Shown here: piece by piece, positions 35,774 to 44,255 of the stretch
Layout: each line of letters opens with the position of its first letter
Numbering within the stretch: position 1 is the first letter of the stretch
NCBI GenBank assembly: GCA_035623255.1
Contig: DASPTU010000010.1
Location: 1-64,000, forward strand
DNA from: JAFAGX01 sp035623255
GTDB taxonomy: Bacteria > Acidobacteriota > Terriglobia > Terriglobales > Acidobacteriaceae
Length of the DNA: 64,000 nucleotides
Direction of reading: 5' to 3'
The notes under the pieces: model-generated
The model's database searches: none
Told to the model about the DNA's origin: nothing
The model's input: the letters and a program-made list of their open reading frames with translations, nothing else
Translations under genes and position numbers: made by a program

Positions 35774-37530
35774 GAAACAGGATTTTCTTCAAACTTCTTG
35801 CGGCCTTTATCCTTGTGATCCTTGCCGGCACGGCTACGCTGGACATTTCCATCCGCCGCGCCTGGGAAGATTCCCTGCGTGAGAGCACGGAAAGCAACCT
35901 TCGGCAGAAAGCCCGAATGTTCGCTGATCGTGTCAACAGTGATCGCAGCATGACGCTCCAGGAGATCGCCTCACAAGAGGCACAGGCGGCAGGCGCCCGT
36001 GCCACAATCATCGATGCCTCGGGACAGGTCCTTGCGGATTCCGAAGTGCAAGCGTCTTCCCTGAACAATCAGGCACAGGAACCGGAATTTTCTGTAGCAC
36101 TAAAAGGTGGGGTAGGCGTTGATCAGCGTAAGAGCGCGAGTTTGGGAGTTCCATACCTTTACGCAGCGGTGCCCATTGCCGGCGGGGCGGTAAGGCTTGC
36201 ATATCCTTTGTCGAACGTCGACGCCGGTATGGCAGGCAGCCGCAACACCCTTCTGCTCGGCTCCTCGATCGCCTTTTTGGCGGCATTGCTGATCGCAGGA
36301 GCAGCCGCCCAGTTGACGGCGCGCCGACTGCAGCTCATCGTGCAGTTTTCTGAAAGAATCGCCGCGGGTGAACTCAGTGCACGAATCTCTGAAGGCTCTG
36401 GTGATGAAATTGGGCAACTCGCTTCGGCCCTCGACAAAACCGCGCGTCAACTGGAGACCAACTTCGCCGCGCTGCGGACCAGCCAGCGCCAATTGGAGAT
36501 TCTGTTGAATAGCATGGAAGACGCCGTGATTGCGATCGGACCGGACAACCGGGTGCGATGGGCCAATCAGCGGATGGAGAACCTGCAACGCACTCGTTTG
36601 AATGCTCCCGTGGTGGAAACCGTGCGGGATCCGGATTTCCTCCGCGTGATTCGCGGAGCCAACGAAATGCGTAAGGCTCTTACGGGACGCGCTACGTCGG
36701 TGGTTCCGGGGCGAATTTTCGACATAACGGCCGCCCCGATGCCTGGAGGTGGCGCGGTCGCCGTATTACGAGACCTGACTGAGACGGAGCGCATGGAAAA
36801 GACGCGCCGCGATTTTATTGCTAATGTCTCTCATGAGTTGCGCACACCCCTCACGTCGATTCAGGGGTATGCCGAGACATTGCTGGATGCAGTGGGGGAA
36901 GACAACCATACGCGCGAGTTCCTGGAGATCATTCGTAAGAATGCGAGCCGAATGTCGCGGTTAACTGAAGATTTATTGACTTTGGCAAGAGTGGAGTCCG
37001 GCGAGCATCGCTTCGAAGTGGAGCCAACAGCACCAAGCGAACTCCTGGATGATGCGGTGGAAAGCTTCCAGGAAAAAGCCCGCGCGCACGACATCGAACT
37101 GCAGGTGGAGAATTCCGCGCAAGCTTCGGTCGAAGCCGATCGCGAGGCGATCCATCAGGTCTTTTCGAACCTTATCGACAATGCTCTAAAGTACGCAGCT
37201 TCGGGAAGGCGCGTGGTGTTAGGCGCCGAACCGGCGGAAAATGGAGTGCGATTCTACGTACGCGATTTTGGCACTGGTATCCCATCCGAGCATCTCCCCC
37301 GGCTGTTTGAACGGTTTTACCGTGTAGATAAGGCGCGTTCCCGCGAATCTGGAGGTACGGGTCTTGGGCTGGCCATTGCAAAACACATCGTGCTGGCGCA
37401 CGGGGGCACTATCCGGGCTGAAAGCGAACTCAATCACGGTTCGGTGTTCTTCTTCACGCTGCCGTTTGCGACCGATACAGAGCAAGTCAAATCGTCAAAG
37501 GACAACGTTCCAGAATTTACCGAACTTTAA
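35770..37530 (+). CDS. phoR: PhoR-like sensor histidine kinase
   Basis: 586 residues starting at a GTG that overlaps the regulator's stop (GTGA), implying translational coupling. TM1 at about 7-28, periplasmic domain about 30-155, TM2 about 160-181, HAMP (about 182-236), PAS (about 240-340), HisKA with His355 in FIANVSHELRTPL, HATPase with N-box NLIDNALKYA, DFGTGIP and GTGLGLAI. This is the PhoR/WalK arrangement. With the upstream regulator and downstream phoU it forms a compact phosphate-signalling set. Confidence 0.9.
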   Translation: MRNRIFFKLLAAFILVILAGTATLDISIRRAWEDSLRESTESNLRQKARMFADRVNSDRSMTLQEIASQEAQAAGARATIIDASGQVLADSEVQASSLNNQAQEPEFSVALKGGVGVDQRKSASLGVPYLYAAVPIAGGAVRLAYPLSNVDAGMAGSRNTLLLGSSIAFLAALLIAGAAAQLTARRLQLIVQFSERIAAGELSARISEGSGDEIGQLASALDKTARQLETNFAALRTSQRQLEILLNSMEDAVIAIGPDNRVRWANQRMENLQRTRLNAPVVETVRDPDFLRVIRGANEMRKALTGRATSVVPGRIFDITAAPMPGGGAVAVLRDLTETERMEKTRRDFIANVSHELRTPLTSIQGYAETLLDAVGEDNHTREFLEIIRKNASRMSRLTEDLLTLARVESGEHRFEVEPTAPSELLDDAVESFQEKARAHDIELQVENSAQASVEADREAIHQVFSNLIDNALKYAASGRRVVLGAEPAENGVRFYVRDFGTGIPSEHLPRLFERFYRVDKARSRESGGTGLGLAIAKHIVLAHGGTIRAESELNHGSVFFFTLPFATDTEQVKSSKDNVPEFTEL

Positions 37531-37635
37531 CAGCTGCCTGACGATCGCAAAACTTATGCTGTTATCGTGCTTCAGAATGCCAAGCGCGGAAATCAACCGG
37601 GAATTCTGCCCCTAGTTTCTGAGAGAGATGCCGAT

Positions 37636-38361
37636 ATGAGTAGCGTCGCGGCCAACACACCGGCTCCCGAGCGTCCGTACGCGCACTTGGTCACCCGTAC
37701 GATCGAAGCCTGCAAAGTAGCCAAGGAAGCAGCCGCGACGGCGGCTGAGGGTATTGCGACCGGGTCGGCACCTCTTCTGAGCGGTTTGCGCGAGAAAGAG
37801 AAAGAGCTCGACACGCTTGACCAAGAGATTGATGACGGTGTGACCATCGCCATCACGCGCGTAACGGATACGGAAGCTCGTGAGTTGCTCGCTTGCATGA
37901 AATTCATGATTGGACTGGAGCGCATCGGCGATCTCTTGTTGAGTTTCGCAAGCAGCGCGCAAGCAGCGCACGGCCAACTTGATCCACAGGACACACGTGA
38001 GCTGACCCGGATGGCGACCATACTCGAAAAGATGCTCGACGATGTAGGTACAGCTTTCTCGTCTCGCGACGTGAAAAAAGCAGTCGAGGTTTTACGTGCC
38101 GACGCCGAGATGGACAGGTTGCGGAACCTCATTTTCCTTCGGCATATAGAAAATCCCGAAGGATTGGAGCGCCGGGCCAGCCTGCAAGTGATCTTCATGA
38201 CGCAATCTTTGGAACGCGCCGGGGACCACGCCAAGAATCTGGCAGAAGAGGTTTGCCACTTTGTCAGCGGCCATACCATCCGCCACGTCATGATGGGCTA
38301 TGACAAGCCGTTGGAGCAGATGTTTCTGGAGTGGCTCCGGCGTCGCGAAGAAACCCAGTAA
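37636..38361 (+). CDS. phoU: PhoU-family protein
   Basis: 241 residues from the ATG at 37636; upstream codons in the frame (from a TTG at 37567) do not look conserved. Two three-helix PhoU repeats are visible, with the metal-cluster acidic motifs (EKELDTLDQEIDDG, IGLERIGDLLLSFA; second repeat DAEMDRLRN, LERAGDHAKNLAEEV). PhoU restrains PhoR when phosphate is plentiful. It lies 105 nt after phoR. The start choice removes an N-terminal extension. Confidence 0.9.
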   Translation: MSSVAANTPAPERPYAHLVTRTIEACKVAKEAAATAAEGIATGSAPLLSGLREKEKELDTLDQEIDDGVTIAITRVTDTEARELLACMKFMIGLERIGDLLLSFASSAQAAHGQLDPQDTRELTRMATILEKMLDDVGTAFSSRDVKKAVEVLRADAEMDRLRNLIFLRHIENPEGLERRASLQVIFMTQSLERAGDHAKNLAEEVCHFVSGHTIRHVMMGYDKPLEQMFLEWLRRREETQ

Positions 38362-38372
38362 AGAGATCTTCC

Positions 38373-38990
38373 TTATCCCGTCTTTTGCCGCTGATAGTAG
38401 CGTCGGGCTTTATCGCGATTACCGCAGGTGCTCATATCACACCAACGACGGCGATGATTTTTGGTCTTGTCCAGGAAAAGCCAGGCGCAGGTATCTGATG
38501 CGCATTGACGAACGTTGGAAAGGTCTTCGGACGTGAGCAGTTCGGCCGCGGCGCGAGCCACCGGCCAAAGCATCGAGTCGAGATAGCTTTCCGGAGTGAT
38601 CCACTCCCACGAAAAATTGTGGTTGGTGTGCGCCAGTTGTGCGTGCGTCAGAGCATTCTGGACAACCTTGTTGAGCACGGACAAGGATGTTCTGGGCACC
38701 ACACGCTGCTGCGCCGCTGCCGCAAAGATGTCGTAAATCGCATCGCGCAGCTGGATAGCGCGACGAACTGCTAGTTGTGCGGTGCCCGGCGAATCCTTCG
38801 CCAACACCTTGAGGCTATCGGCCGTCCTCCTGCTGATTGCCCCGGACTCCTCACTCCAGCGTACAAGACGGGAATAGTCAGTGAGAAGTTCGATGGCATT
38901 GTCGTTACTGCGATTATCCACGGTATTTGCGAAATCGAGGCACAGGTTGCCTGCGGTGAACTCGAAGAGCGACTTTTTTAGTTGCGACAT
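38373..38990 (-). CDS. ABATE/CGNR zinc-finger protein, putative transcription regulator
   Basis: 205 residues. N-terminal ABATE-type domain (FTAGNLCLDFANTVDNR) and C-terminal CGNR zinc finger (CASDTCAWLFLDKTKNHRRRWCDMSTCGNRDKARRYYQR), whose four Cys and basic tail suggest DNA binding. This family is annotated as stress-induced regulators and often sits beside a transporter. Here it is divergent from an EamA exporter, with an AT-rich palindrome between them, so it probably controls that exporter and itself. The effector is unknown. Confidence 0.88.
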   Translation of the reverse strand: MSQLKKSLFEFTAGNLCLDFANTVDNRSNDNAIELLTDYSRLVRWSEESGAISRRTADSLKVLAKDSPGTAQLAVRRAIQLRDAIYDIFAAAAQQRVVPRTSLSVLNKVVQNALTHAQLAHTNHNFSWEWITPESYLDSMLWPVARAAAELLTSEDLSNVRQCASDTCAWLFLDKTKNHRRRWCDMSTCGNRDKARRYYQRQKTG

Positions 38991-39012
38991 CGTCGATGTC
39001 AGCTTACACCAT

Positions 39013-39022
39013 TTATATATAA
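39013..39022. promoter_or_regulatory. AT-rich palindrome between the CGNR regulator and EamA gene
   Basis: TTATATATAA is a perfect 10-bp palindrome, 23 nt from the regulator start and 15 nt before the -35 box of the EamA promoter. Candidate operator for the CGNR protein. Confidence 0.35.
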
Positions 39023-39036
39023 CCAGTAAAAATAGC

Positions 39037-39065
39037 TTGACAAGTTATACTCCTCAGATTACTAT
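39037..39065 (+). promoter_or_regulatory. Sigma-70-like promoter of the EamA gene
   Basis: Consensus TTGACA (39037-39042), 17-nt spacer, TACTAT (39060-39065, 4 of 6). The EamA ATG lies at 39103 with AAGGTGAG upstream. Confidence 0.6.
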
Positions 39066-39102
39066 TCTAACCATCAAAAACGCAGTAAAAGGTGAGACTG
39101 AG

Positions 39103-40149
39103 ATGCTTATTGATCACTCCTCGCAAATCATGGCCTTGATTCGAAGCGGGGAAGCAGTTGAGGTCGGCTTTGGTTCTCCCCGCCAACCGGTCCATCACCA
39201 CCGACCTCGGCTCGCGCAGGTAATTTTGGGTTTTGGGGCGATTTATCTGATATGGGGCTCAACGTACCTGGGTATCCGCTATGCTGTGGAAACTATCCCC
39301 CCTTTCTTGATGATGGGGATCCGTCATCTCACGGCGGGACTTGCTGTATTCGCGTGGGTGCGGTCGAGGGGTACTCCGGCACCGGAACTTAAGCATTGGG
39401 GCTGGTCGCTCGGTGCGGGAGCACTGCTGTTCCTGGGTGGTCATGGTGTGCTTGCCTGGGCGGAACAGAGAGTGCCTTCAGGGCTGGCAGCGCTGTTGTG
39501 CGCGACACTGCCACTTTGGACCGTCATGCTTGCGCGGGTGGATGGGACTGAAGTAAGGCTGGGGCTTAAGGCATGGGCCGGGATACTCCTGGGATTCGGC
39601 GGTGTCGCTCTGCTGATCGGCTCTGACGCCTTGGGGCAAAGGCTGGATTTGCTGGCGGCAGGAGGGGTCTTGTCAAGCGCACTGCTTTGGGCAGCGGGAA
39701 CGAGCTACACCCGAAAGGTGCAGCTGCCGACATCAAAAATCCTTTCTGCGGCCATACAGATGATCTGCGGGGGATTCTTATTGCTGATGGTCAGTTTTCT
39801 GGGCGGAGAATTTCGCAGCTTTCACGTGCAATCCCTCACCAGGCTATCCATCCTCTCATTGGTGTACCTAATTGTGTTTGGTTCTATCATTGCCTTCACG
39901 GTGTACACCTGGCTGGTTTCAGTCAGTTCGCCCTCGATGCTCTCTACTTACGCGTATGTGAATCCGGTGATTGCGGTTCTGCTCGGATGGGCGCTGGCCC
40001 ATGAAGTACTTGGGTTACGTACCGTTATCGCTGCTACGGTGATCGTAGCCGGGGTCGTTCTGGTAGCCACGCGAAAGGGGAACGCACGCGAGATTCACAG
40101 CGAGGAACAACACCGGTTCGGTCAGACTGCAGAATTTGCTGCCGATTGA
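39103..40149 (+). CDS. EamA/DMT-superfamily exporter
   Basis: 348 residues from the ATG at 39103; the frame continues upstream through the divergent promoter but that part is antisense to the regulator. Ten hydrophobic helices in two EamA repeats: WGSTYLGIRYAVETIPPF in the first, SALLWAAGTSYTRK and SSPSMLSTYAYVNPVIAVLLGWALAHEVL in the second. Family members export amino acids or metabolites by proton exchange. A 37-residue cytoplasmic N-terminus precedes TM1. Expression is probably set by the divergent CGNR protein. Confidence 0.88.
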   Translation: MLIDHSSQIMALIRSGEAVEVGFGSPRQPVHHHRPRLAQVILGFGAIYLIWGSTYLGIRYAVETIPPFLMMGIRHLTAGLAVFAWVRSRGTPAPELKHWGWSLGAGALLFLGGHGVLAWAEQRVPSGLAALLCATLPLWTVMLARVDGTEVRLGLKAWAGILLGFGGVALLIGSDALGQRLDLLAAGGVLSSALLWAAGTSYTRKVQLPTSKILSAAIQMICGGFLLLMVSFLGGEFRSFHVQSLTRLSILSLVYLIVFGSIIAFTVYTWLVSVSSPSMLSTYAYVNPVIAVLLGWALAHEVLGLRTVIAATVIVAGVVLVATRKGNAREIHSEEQHRFGQTAEFAAD

Positions 40150-40204
40150 ATGAGAGCTGCTTCAGCTTTTCGGTCCGCAAACCACCCTGCTATGCTGCTA
40201 CGGC

Positions 40205-41452
40205 ATGCACCTGCTCGCCCCGGATGTGTTGTCCGATGCCCAACACGTTGCCGCTTATATCATATTTCTCGCCAGCTATTTAGGTTTTGCCATCGGTAAG
40301 TTTCCGGGCCTCAAGATCGACCGTCCTGGCGCGGCGATCATTGGTGCAGTCGCCATGATCGCTTGCCGCATAGTGCAGGCCAGGGACGCGCTGCGGTTCA
40401 TAGATTTCCCCACCCTCGTGCTGTTGTTTTCCATGATGCTGATCGTGGGTAACCTGCATTTGGTCGGCTTTTTCGAGTGGAATGCAGCGGTGGTGTTGGA
40501 ACGTCTTCACCCGGCGCAGCTATTACCGGCTGTGATCTTTACGGCGGGATTCTTGTCGGCGTTCTTCGTCAATGACATCGTGTGCCTTGTGATGGTGCCC
40601 TTTGTGCTGAGCATCGCTAAGAGAATGCAATTGCAACCTATGCCCTATCTCTTAGCCGTCGCCACCGCTTCCAATATCGGCAGCGTGGCAACCATTACCG
40701 GGAATCCGCAAAACATGCTCATTGCATCGTTTTCCGGCATTCACTACCGGCAGTTTCTTTTTCAATTAGGACCGGTGGCAGTGCTGGGACTATTTCTGGA
40801 TTGGGCCGTCCTCCATTGGGCGTATGTTCGCAAATCCGCCATTCTGCTTCGAACCGAAGAAAAAATTGCGCTGCCTCCGCTGGATATTTCACGCCTGGTA
40901 AAACCCGCCATGGTGGTGACGGCGGTCGTCATCGGTTTCTTTGTTGGTGTTCCGCCAGCCATGATGGCGGCCCTGGGAGCCGCTGCCCTGCTCATAACCA
41001 GAACTATCGAGCCGAAGAAACTTTATGAGGAAGTGGATTGGGGATTGCTGGTGTTCTTCATCGGTCTGTTTCTGATTGTGGGAGGAGCCGAGAACGCCGG
41101 CCTTGTGGGAAAGCTTCTCGAATTAGCTGAGCACTTGAATCTCCAGCATATCGCCTCGTTTGTTGTGGCCGTCACCGTTCTGAGCAACATAGTTAGTAAC
41201 GTGCCTGCGGTTATGCTCCTGAAATCGTTGATTCCCAGTTTTGCGAATCCGCACACGGCATGGTTGGCCTTAGCGATGGCCTCCACTTTGGCGGGAAACC
41301 TGACTATTACCGGGAGCGTCGCCAACATCATCGTAGTTGAAACCGCAAAACCAGAAATTGAGGTTGGATTCCGGGATTATTTCCGGGTAGGCTTACCGAT
41401 TACGGTCGCAACCTTGCTGGTGGGCTCGCTGTGGCTGGCGTTCGTACCTTAA
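40205..41452 (+). CDS. ArsB/NhaD-superfamily anion transporter
   Basis: 415 residues with about 11 hydrophobic segments. Landmarks of the ion-transporter family are FFVNDIVCLVMVPF, ATASNIGSVATITGNPQNML in the first half and NIVSNVPAVMLLKSL, TLAGNLTITGSVANIIVVE in the second; the paired N-P/N-V loops correspond to the inverted-repeat hairpins of SLC13/ArsB carriers. Substrates in the family include arsenite, Na+/H+, sulfate and dicarboxylates; none can be assigned here. No ars genes are nearby. Confidence 0.85.
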   Translation: MHLLAPDVLSDAQHVAAYIIFLASYLGFAIGKFPGLKIDRPGAAIIGAVAMIACRIVQARDALRFIDFPTLVLLFSMMLIVGNLHLVGFFEWNAAVVLERLHPAQLLPAVIFTAGFLSAFFVNDIVCLVMVPFVLSIAKRMQLQPMPYLLAVATASNIGSVATITGNPQNMLIASFSGIHYRQFLFQLGPVAVLGLFLDWAVLHWAYVRKSAILLRTEEKIALPPLDISRLVKPAMVVTAVVIGFFVGVPPAMMAALGAAALLITRTIEPKKLYEEVDWGLLVFFIGLFLIVGGAENAGLVGKLLELAEHLNLQHIASFVVAVTVLSNIVSNVPAVMLLKSLIPSFANPHTAWLALAMASTLAGNLTITGSVANIIVVETAKPEIEVGFRDYFRVGLPITVATLLVGSLWLAFVP

Positions 41453-41479
41453 GCCAAGATGATGACGCGAGATATTCCA

Positions 41480-41506
41480 ACAGTTTTGAGACCGAAAGGA
41501 AACTGT
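41480..41506 (+). promoter_or_regulatory. Hairpin holding the ribosome-binding site of the acetamidase gene
   Basis: Arms ACAGTTT (41480-41486) and AAACTGT (41500-41506) flank a 13-nt loop that contains GAAAGG, the likely Shine-Dalgarno; the ATG follows 1 nt after the stem. Candidate translational control element. Confidence 0.35.
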
Positions 41507-41507
41507 C

Positions 41508-42521
41508 ATGACGCTTAGGTCGGTAGTGCTAACGTTGGAGTTGCTTGCAGGGTTGAACGCAGCCGGTAAAGCGCAGCAGAACGTGGTGAAATATCAGGCC
41601 ACTATCAACAGTGTGAAATATGTGTATGCGTCTGTGGCCCCAGTGGCACGTCTCAAGCCCGGAGACATTCTCGATACCAACACTTTGGACTGCTTCGGCA
41701 ATGCGATTCAGAAGCCTGGCGACACGCTCAGCATGAGCAAAGGAGACAACCCGCTGACTGGGCCGTTTTACGTTGAAGGCGCGGCGCCCGGCGATACGCT
41801 GGCGGTGAAAATTCTTGAACTCGACGTAGACAGCGATCACGGCCTGGGCGCATTTGCACCGGGATTTGGCGCGATTAGCCCTACCAACTACACACCGATG
41901 TTGGCAGCGCCGTTGCCAGAGAAGATCTGGTTCTATCCCATCGATCACGCCTCTAATACGGCAACATTTCAGGCACTCGACTCAAAGTTCAGCACGAAAA
42001 TTCCTCTGCACCCGTTTTTCGGCTGCATCGGGGTTGCGCCCGCGGGAGGCGAAGCACGCAGTTCGGTGGTCCCTGCGGAATTCGGCGGCAACATGGATTC
42101 TCCGGAGGCGAGTGTCGGGAACACTGTCTATTTTCCCGTCAACGTGGAAGGGGCCTTGCTCTATATGGGCGACGGGCATGCCGCCATGGGAGATGGGGAA
42201 GTTGCAGGTACCGCGATCGAGGTGCCGCTGCATGCGAAGGTGCAGGTCAGTGTGATCAAGGGTCAGAAGATCAGTTGGCCGAGGTTCGAGAATGAAAATG
42301 CGATCATGACTGTGGGCGCGTATCGACCGCTCGACGACTGTTTGCGCATCGCGTTTACGGAACTGGTTTCATGGATTCATCAGGACTACGGATTGTCGGA
42401 GTTCGATGCCTACGAACTTCTATCCGAAGTCGCCAGAATTCATTTAAATGAAATGGTGGATCCGAATTACGTCGTGGTTGCTTCAATTGACAAGAAGTAT
42501 CTTCCGGCCAAGAAAAAATAA
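41508..42521 (+). CDS. Secreted acetamidase/formamidase family protein
   Basis: 337 residues. A short hydrophobic N-terminus (LRSVVLTLELLAGLNAAGKAQQ) suggests export. The FmdA/AmdA fold is marked by VAPVARLKPGDIL, GPFYVEGAAPGDTLAVKILELDVDSDHG, FFGCIGVAP, GNMD and LYMGDGHAAMGDGEVAGTAIEV. Cytoplasmic members hydrolyse formamide or acetamide; periplasmic relatives are common in Acidobacteriota and lack a known substrate. The C-terminal YELLSEVARIHLNEMVDPNYVVVASI is typical of the family. Confidence 0.88.
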   Translation: MTLRSVVLTLELLAGLNAAGKAQQNVVKYQATINSVKYVYASVAPVARLKPGDILDTNTLDCFGNAIQKPGDTLSMSKGDNPLTGPFYVEGAAPGDTLAVKILELDVDSDHGLGAFAPGFGAISPTNYTPMLAAPLPEKIWFYPIDHASNTATFQALDSKFSTKIPLHPFFGCIGVAPAGGEARSSVVPAEFGGNMDSPEASVGNTVYFPVNVEGALLYMGDGHAAMGDGEVAGTAIEVPLHAKVQVSVIKGQKISWPRFENENAIMTVGAYRPLDDCLRIAFTELVSWIHQDYGLSEFDAYELLSEVARIHLNEMVDPNYVVVASIDKKYLPAKKK

Positions 42522-42527
42522 CCCTGC

Positions 42528-42617
42528 CTGCGGGGTTCCGTAAACTTTTGGTCTAGAACCTTCGGCGCTGACGATGCTTCTCCTCACTGCGGGGCTCCGC
42601 GATAACATTTCTCTAGA
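42528..42617. repeat. Imperfect direct repeat of about 30 bp, two copies
   Basis: Copies at 42528-42557 and 42587-42617 share CTGCGGGG(T/C)TCCG, an AAC-TTT centre and end in TCTAGA; about three quarters of positions agree. They fill the gap between the acetamidase stop and the GAF gene start, with the second copy 12 nt before the ATG. Confidence 0.45.
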
Positions 42618-42628
42618 CGTTATTAGCC

Positions 42629-43543
42629 ATGGATACGCACTCCACTATCAGTCCCGCCGTGCCGGAGAATGCCGGACTTTCGTCCGAGGCCAGAAGTCGG
42701 AGCCTTTCCGAAACTGTCCAAATATTGATCTTGGGAACCGCAGAACCGTTGTTGGCAGAAACGGCACGACATGATCTGCAAGCCAGTCTTCAGTTATTAG
42801 CTAACCGGATGCAGTACCTTACCCAGGCCTCGGCCGCGACTATTGGACTACGCCAAGGTGGCGAACTGCTTTGCCAGGCAAGCGCGGGACCGATGGCCAC
42901 GGAACTGGGCGCGCCTCTGAGAGCAGACTCCGGATTGATCAATCAAAGCATAATCGCCGAGCAAATCTTTTGCTGCAACAACACGCGAAATGCCATCAGC
43001 AGCCAGGGGACGAGCTATCGGGGTCTTGGGATTAAAGCAATCATGGTAATGCCGCTCATCCGAGAGTCGGAAGTCATCGGAGTACTCGAACTGCTGGCCG
43101 ACAGAACGAATGCATTTGACGATGAAGATGGTGAAGCTTTGGAGCATTCCGCTGAGATGATTCTTACGGCGTTGACACACGCCGATGCGGCAAAACGCGC
43201 TGAGATCGAGATTGCAGGGGCGCGAGAAATTGAAATCTCTTCAGAAATCGTTTCTGCGCCCGAGAATGGGGTTGAGGAGGCACACCCCGAAGCCCGGCCT
43301 ACGCCGGCCACACCGAAAGTTCACAATTGTGAAGCTTGTGGGTTTCCGGTTTCCGACGGCAGGAAGCTATGTTTGGATTGCGAAGAGGCGGGGACTCGAG
43401 AAGACGAAAACGCGACGCCCGGTTTTCTTGCCCGATTGGCACATGAACAACGGCAGGGCTGGCTGGAAGCGAACTTTTACACGATTGGAACTGTGATGAT
43501 GATTGTGCTCACAGTCGTTGTCCTGGTGCTCAAGTTCCGCTGA
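42629..43543 (+). CDS. GAF-domain protein with zinc ribbon and C-terminal membrane anchor
   Basis: 304 residues. GAF domain (about 50-190; AATIGLRQGGELLCQASAG, LGIKAIMVMPLI) paralogous to the GAFs at 26.5-29 kb, but lacking their CVRTG cysteine. A charged linker follows, then a zinc ribbon (CEACGFPVSDGRKLCLDC, about 232-249) and a single TM helix near the C-terminus (TIGTVMMIVLTVVVLVLKF). It is thus a cytoplasmic sensor module tail-anchored in the membrane. Output unknown. No clear RBS. Confidence 0.75.
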   Translation: MDTHSTISPAVPENAGLSSEARSRSLSETVQILILGTAEPLLAETARHDLQASLQLLANRMQYLTQASAATIGLRQGGELLCQASAGPMATELGAPLRADSGLINQSIIAEQIFCCNNTRNAISSQGTSYRGLGIKAIMVMPLIRESEVIGVLELLADRTNAFDDEDGEALEHSAEMILTALTHADAAKRAEIEIAGAREIEISSEIVSAPENGVEEAHPEARPTPATPKVHNCEACGFPVSDGRKLCLDCEEAGTREDENATPGFLARLAHEQRQGWLEANFYTIGTVMMIVLTVVVLVLKFR

Positions 43544-43547
43544 CAGC

Positions 43548-44192
43548 CTACTGCGGAGCGGTTCCCCGTACCACCAATGCAAACGGCAGTTCCTTGCCGG
43601 AGTCCAGCTTTAGCGTGGATGTAAAAATCCAGTGGTCTTCTTCGTTTCTGGACAAACCTGGAGCGCTGGCTGGCTGCGTCAGGCAGAGCGGAGCGGGATG
43701 GCGAGTGCCTGTCGCCTTGCGGCTTAGATTCACCAACTCGTCAAACTTGAAGTTGGCATTCGGATCAGGGTCGCTTTCCGCAGGGATCAACAAAACAAAA
43801 TCGCGATAGGGTGCAACTCCGAGATGATTACCGTCGTCTGGTATCAGCTCGTAACGTAGCGTGTAAATACCGGACTTGACTGCTTGCCCGCGATAGTCAA
43901 TCGCATCCTTGCGGAATGAAATCAGACCGACTAAAGTAGACTCCGCCAGCTCTGGATAGAGAGCATCCGCGACGTCCTTCTTTGCCTGCACCGGTGTGCC
44001 TTTGCGCAACCAGATGTCACATGCGACACTGCCATCCTCGAGTAATAGATGATGCCCGGAAGTCTCCAGGACAGCCTGAACGCCTTGCGGAACGGCCGAG
44101 TTGGTCGGCGGTCCAACAGGCTCAATCTTCCCCGTCTGAGCAAGGCAGAGGTAATGGCTAAAAAGCAGGGCGAGTGCCGTGAGAGTACGCAT
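43548..44192 (-). CDS. Secreted protein of unknown function
   Basis: 214 residues from the ATG at 44192, which gives a normal signal peptide (MRTLTALALLFSHYLCLAQ). The mature part has no recognised domain; the segment SGIYTLRYELIPDDGNHLGVAPYRDFVLLIPAE is beta-rich and resembles a recurring secreted family in Acidobacteriota known only by sequence. It is last in the minus-strand series that begins with resB, 63 nt after the DUF1326 gene. Confidence 0.65.
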   Translation of the reverse strand: MRTLTALALLFSHYLCLAQTGKIEPVGPPTNSAVPQGVQAVLETSGHHLLLEDGSVACDIWLRKGTPVQAKKDVADALYPELAESTLVGLISFRKDAIDYRGQAVKSGIYTLRYELIPDDGNHLGVAPYRDFVLLIPAESDPDPNANFKFDELVNLSRKATGTRHPAPLCLTQPASAPGLSRNEEDHWIFTSTLKLDSGKELPFALVVRGTAPQ

Positions 44193-44255
44193 TACGAATT
44201 CAATCCTGCATGTTTGCCGCTGGCAGGTCAATGATGAGGATACGTGGGTCGAAGT

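Noticed and set aside
35081..38361. Complete pho regulon locus
   Set aside because: Regulator, kinase and PhoU are present, but no pstSCAB genes or Pho box are visible, so only the signalling part is called.
43320..43333. 14-bp palindrome TTCACAATTGTGAA
   Set aside because: Lies inside the GAF/zinc-ribbon coding region, with half-sites in the inverted order relative to CRP-type sites; likely coincidental.
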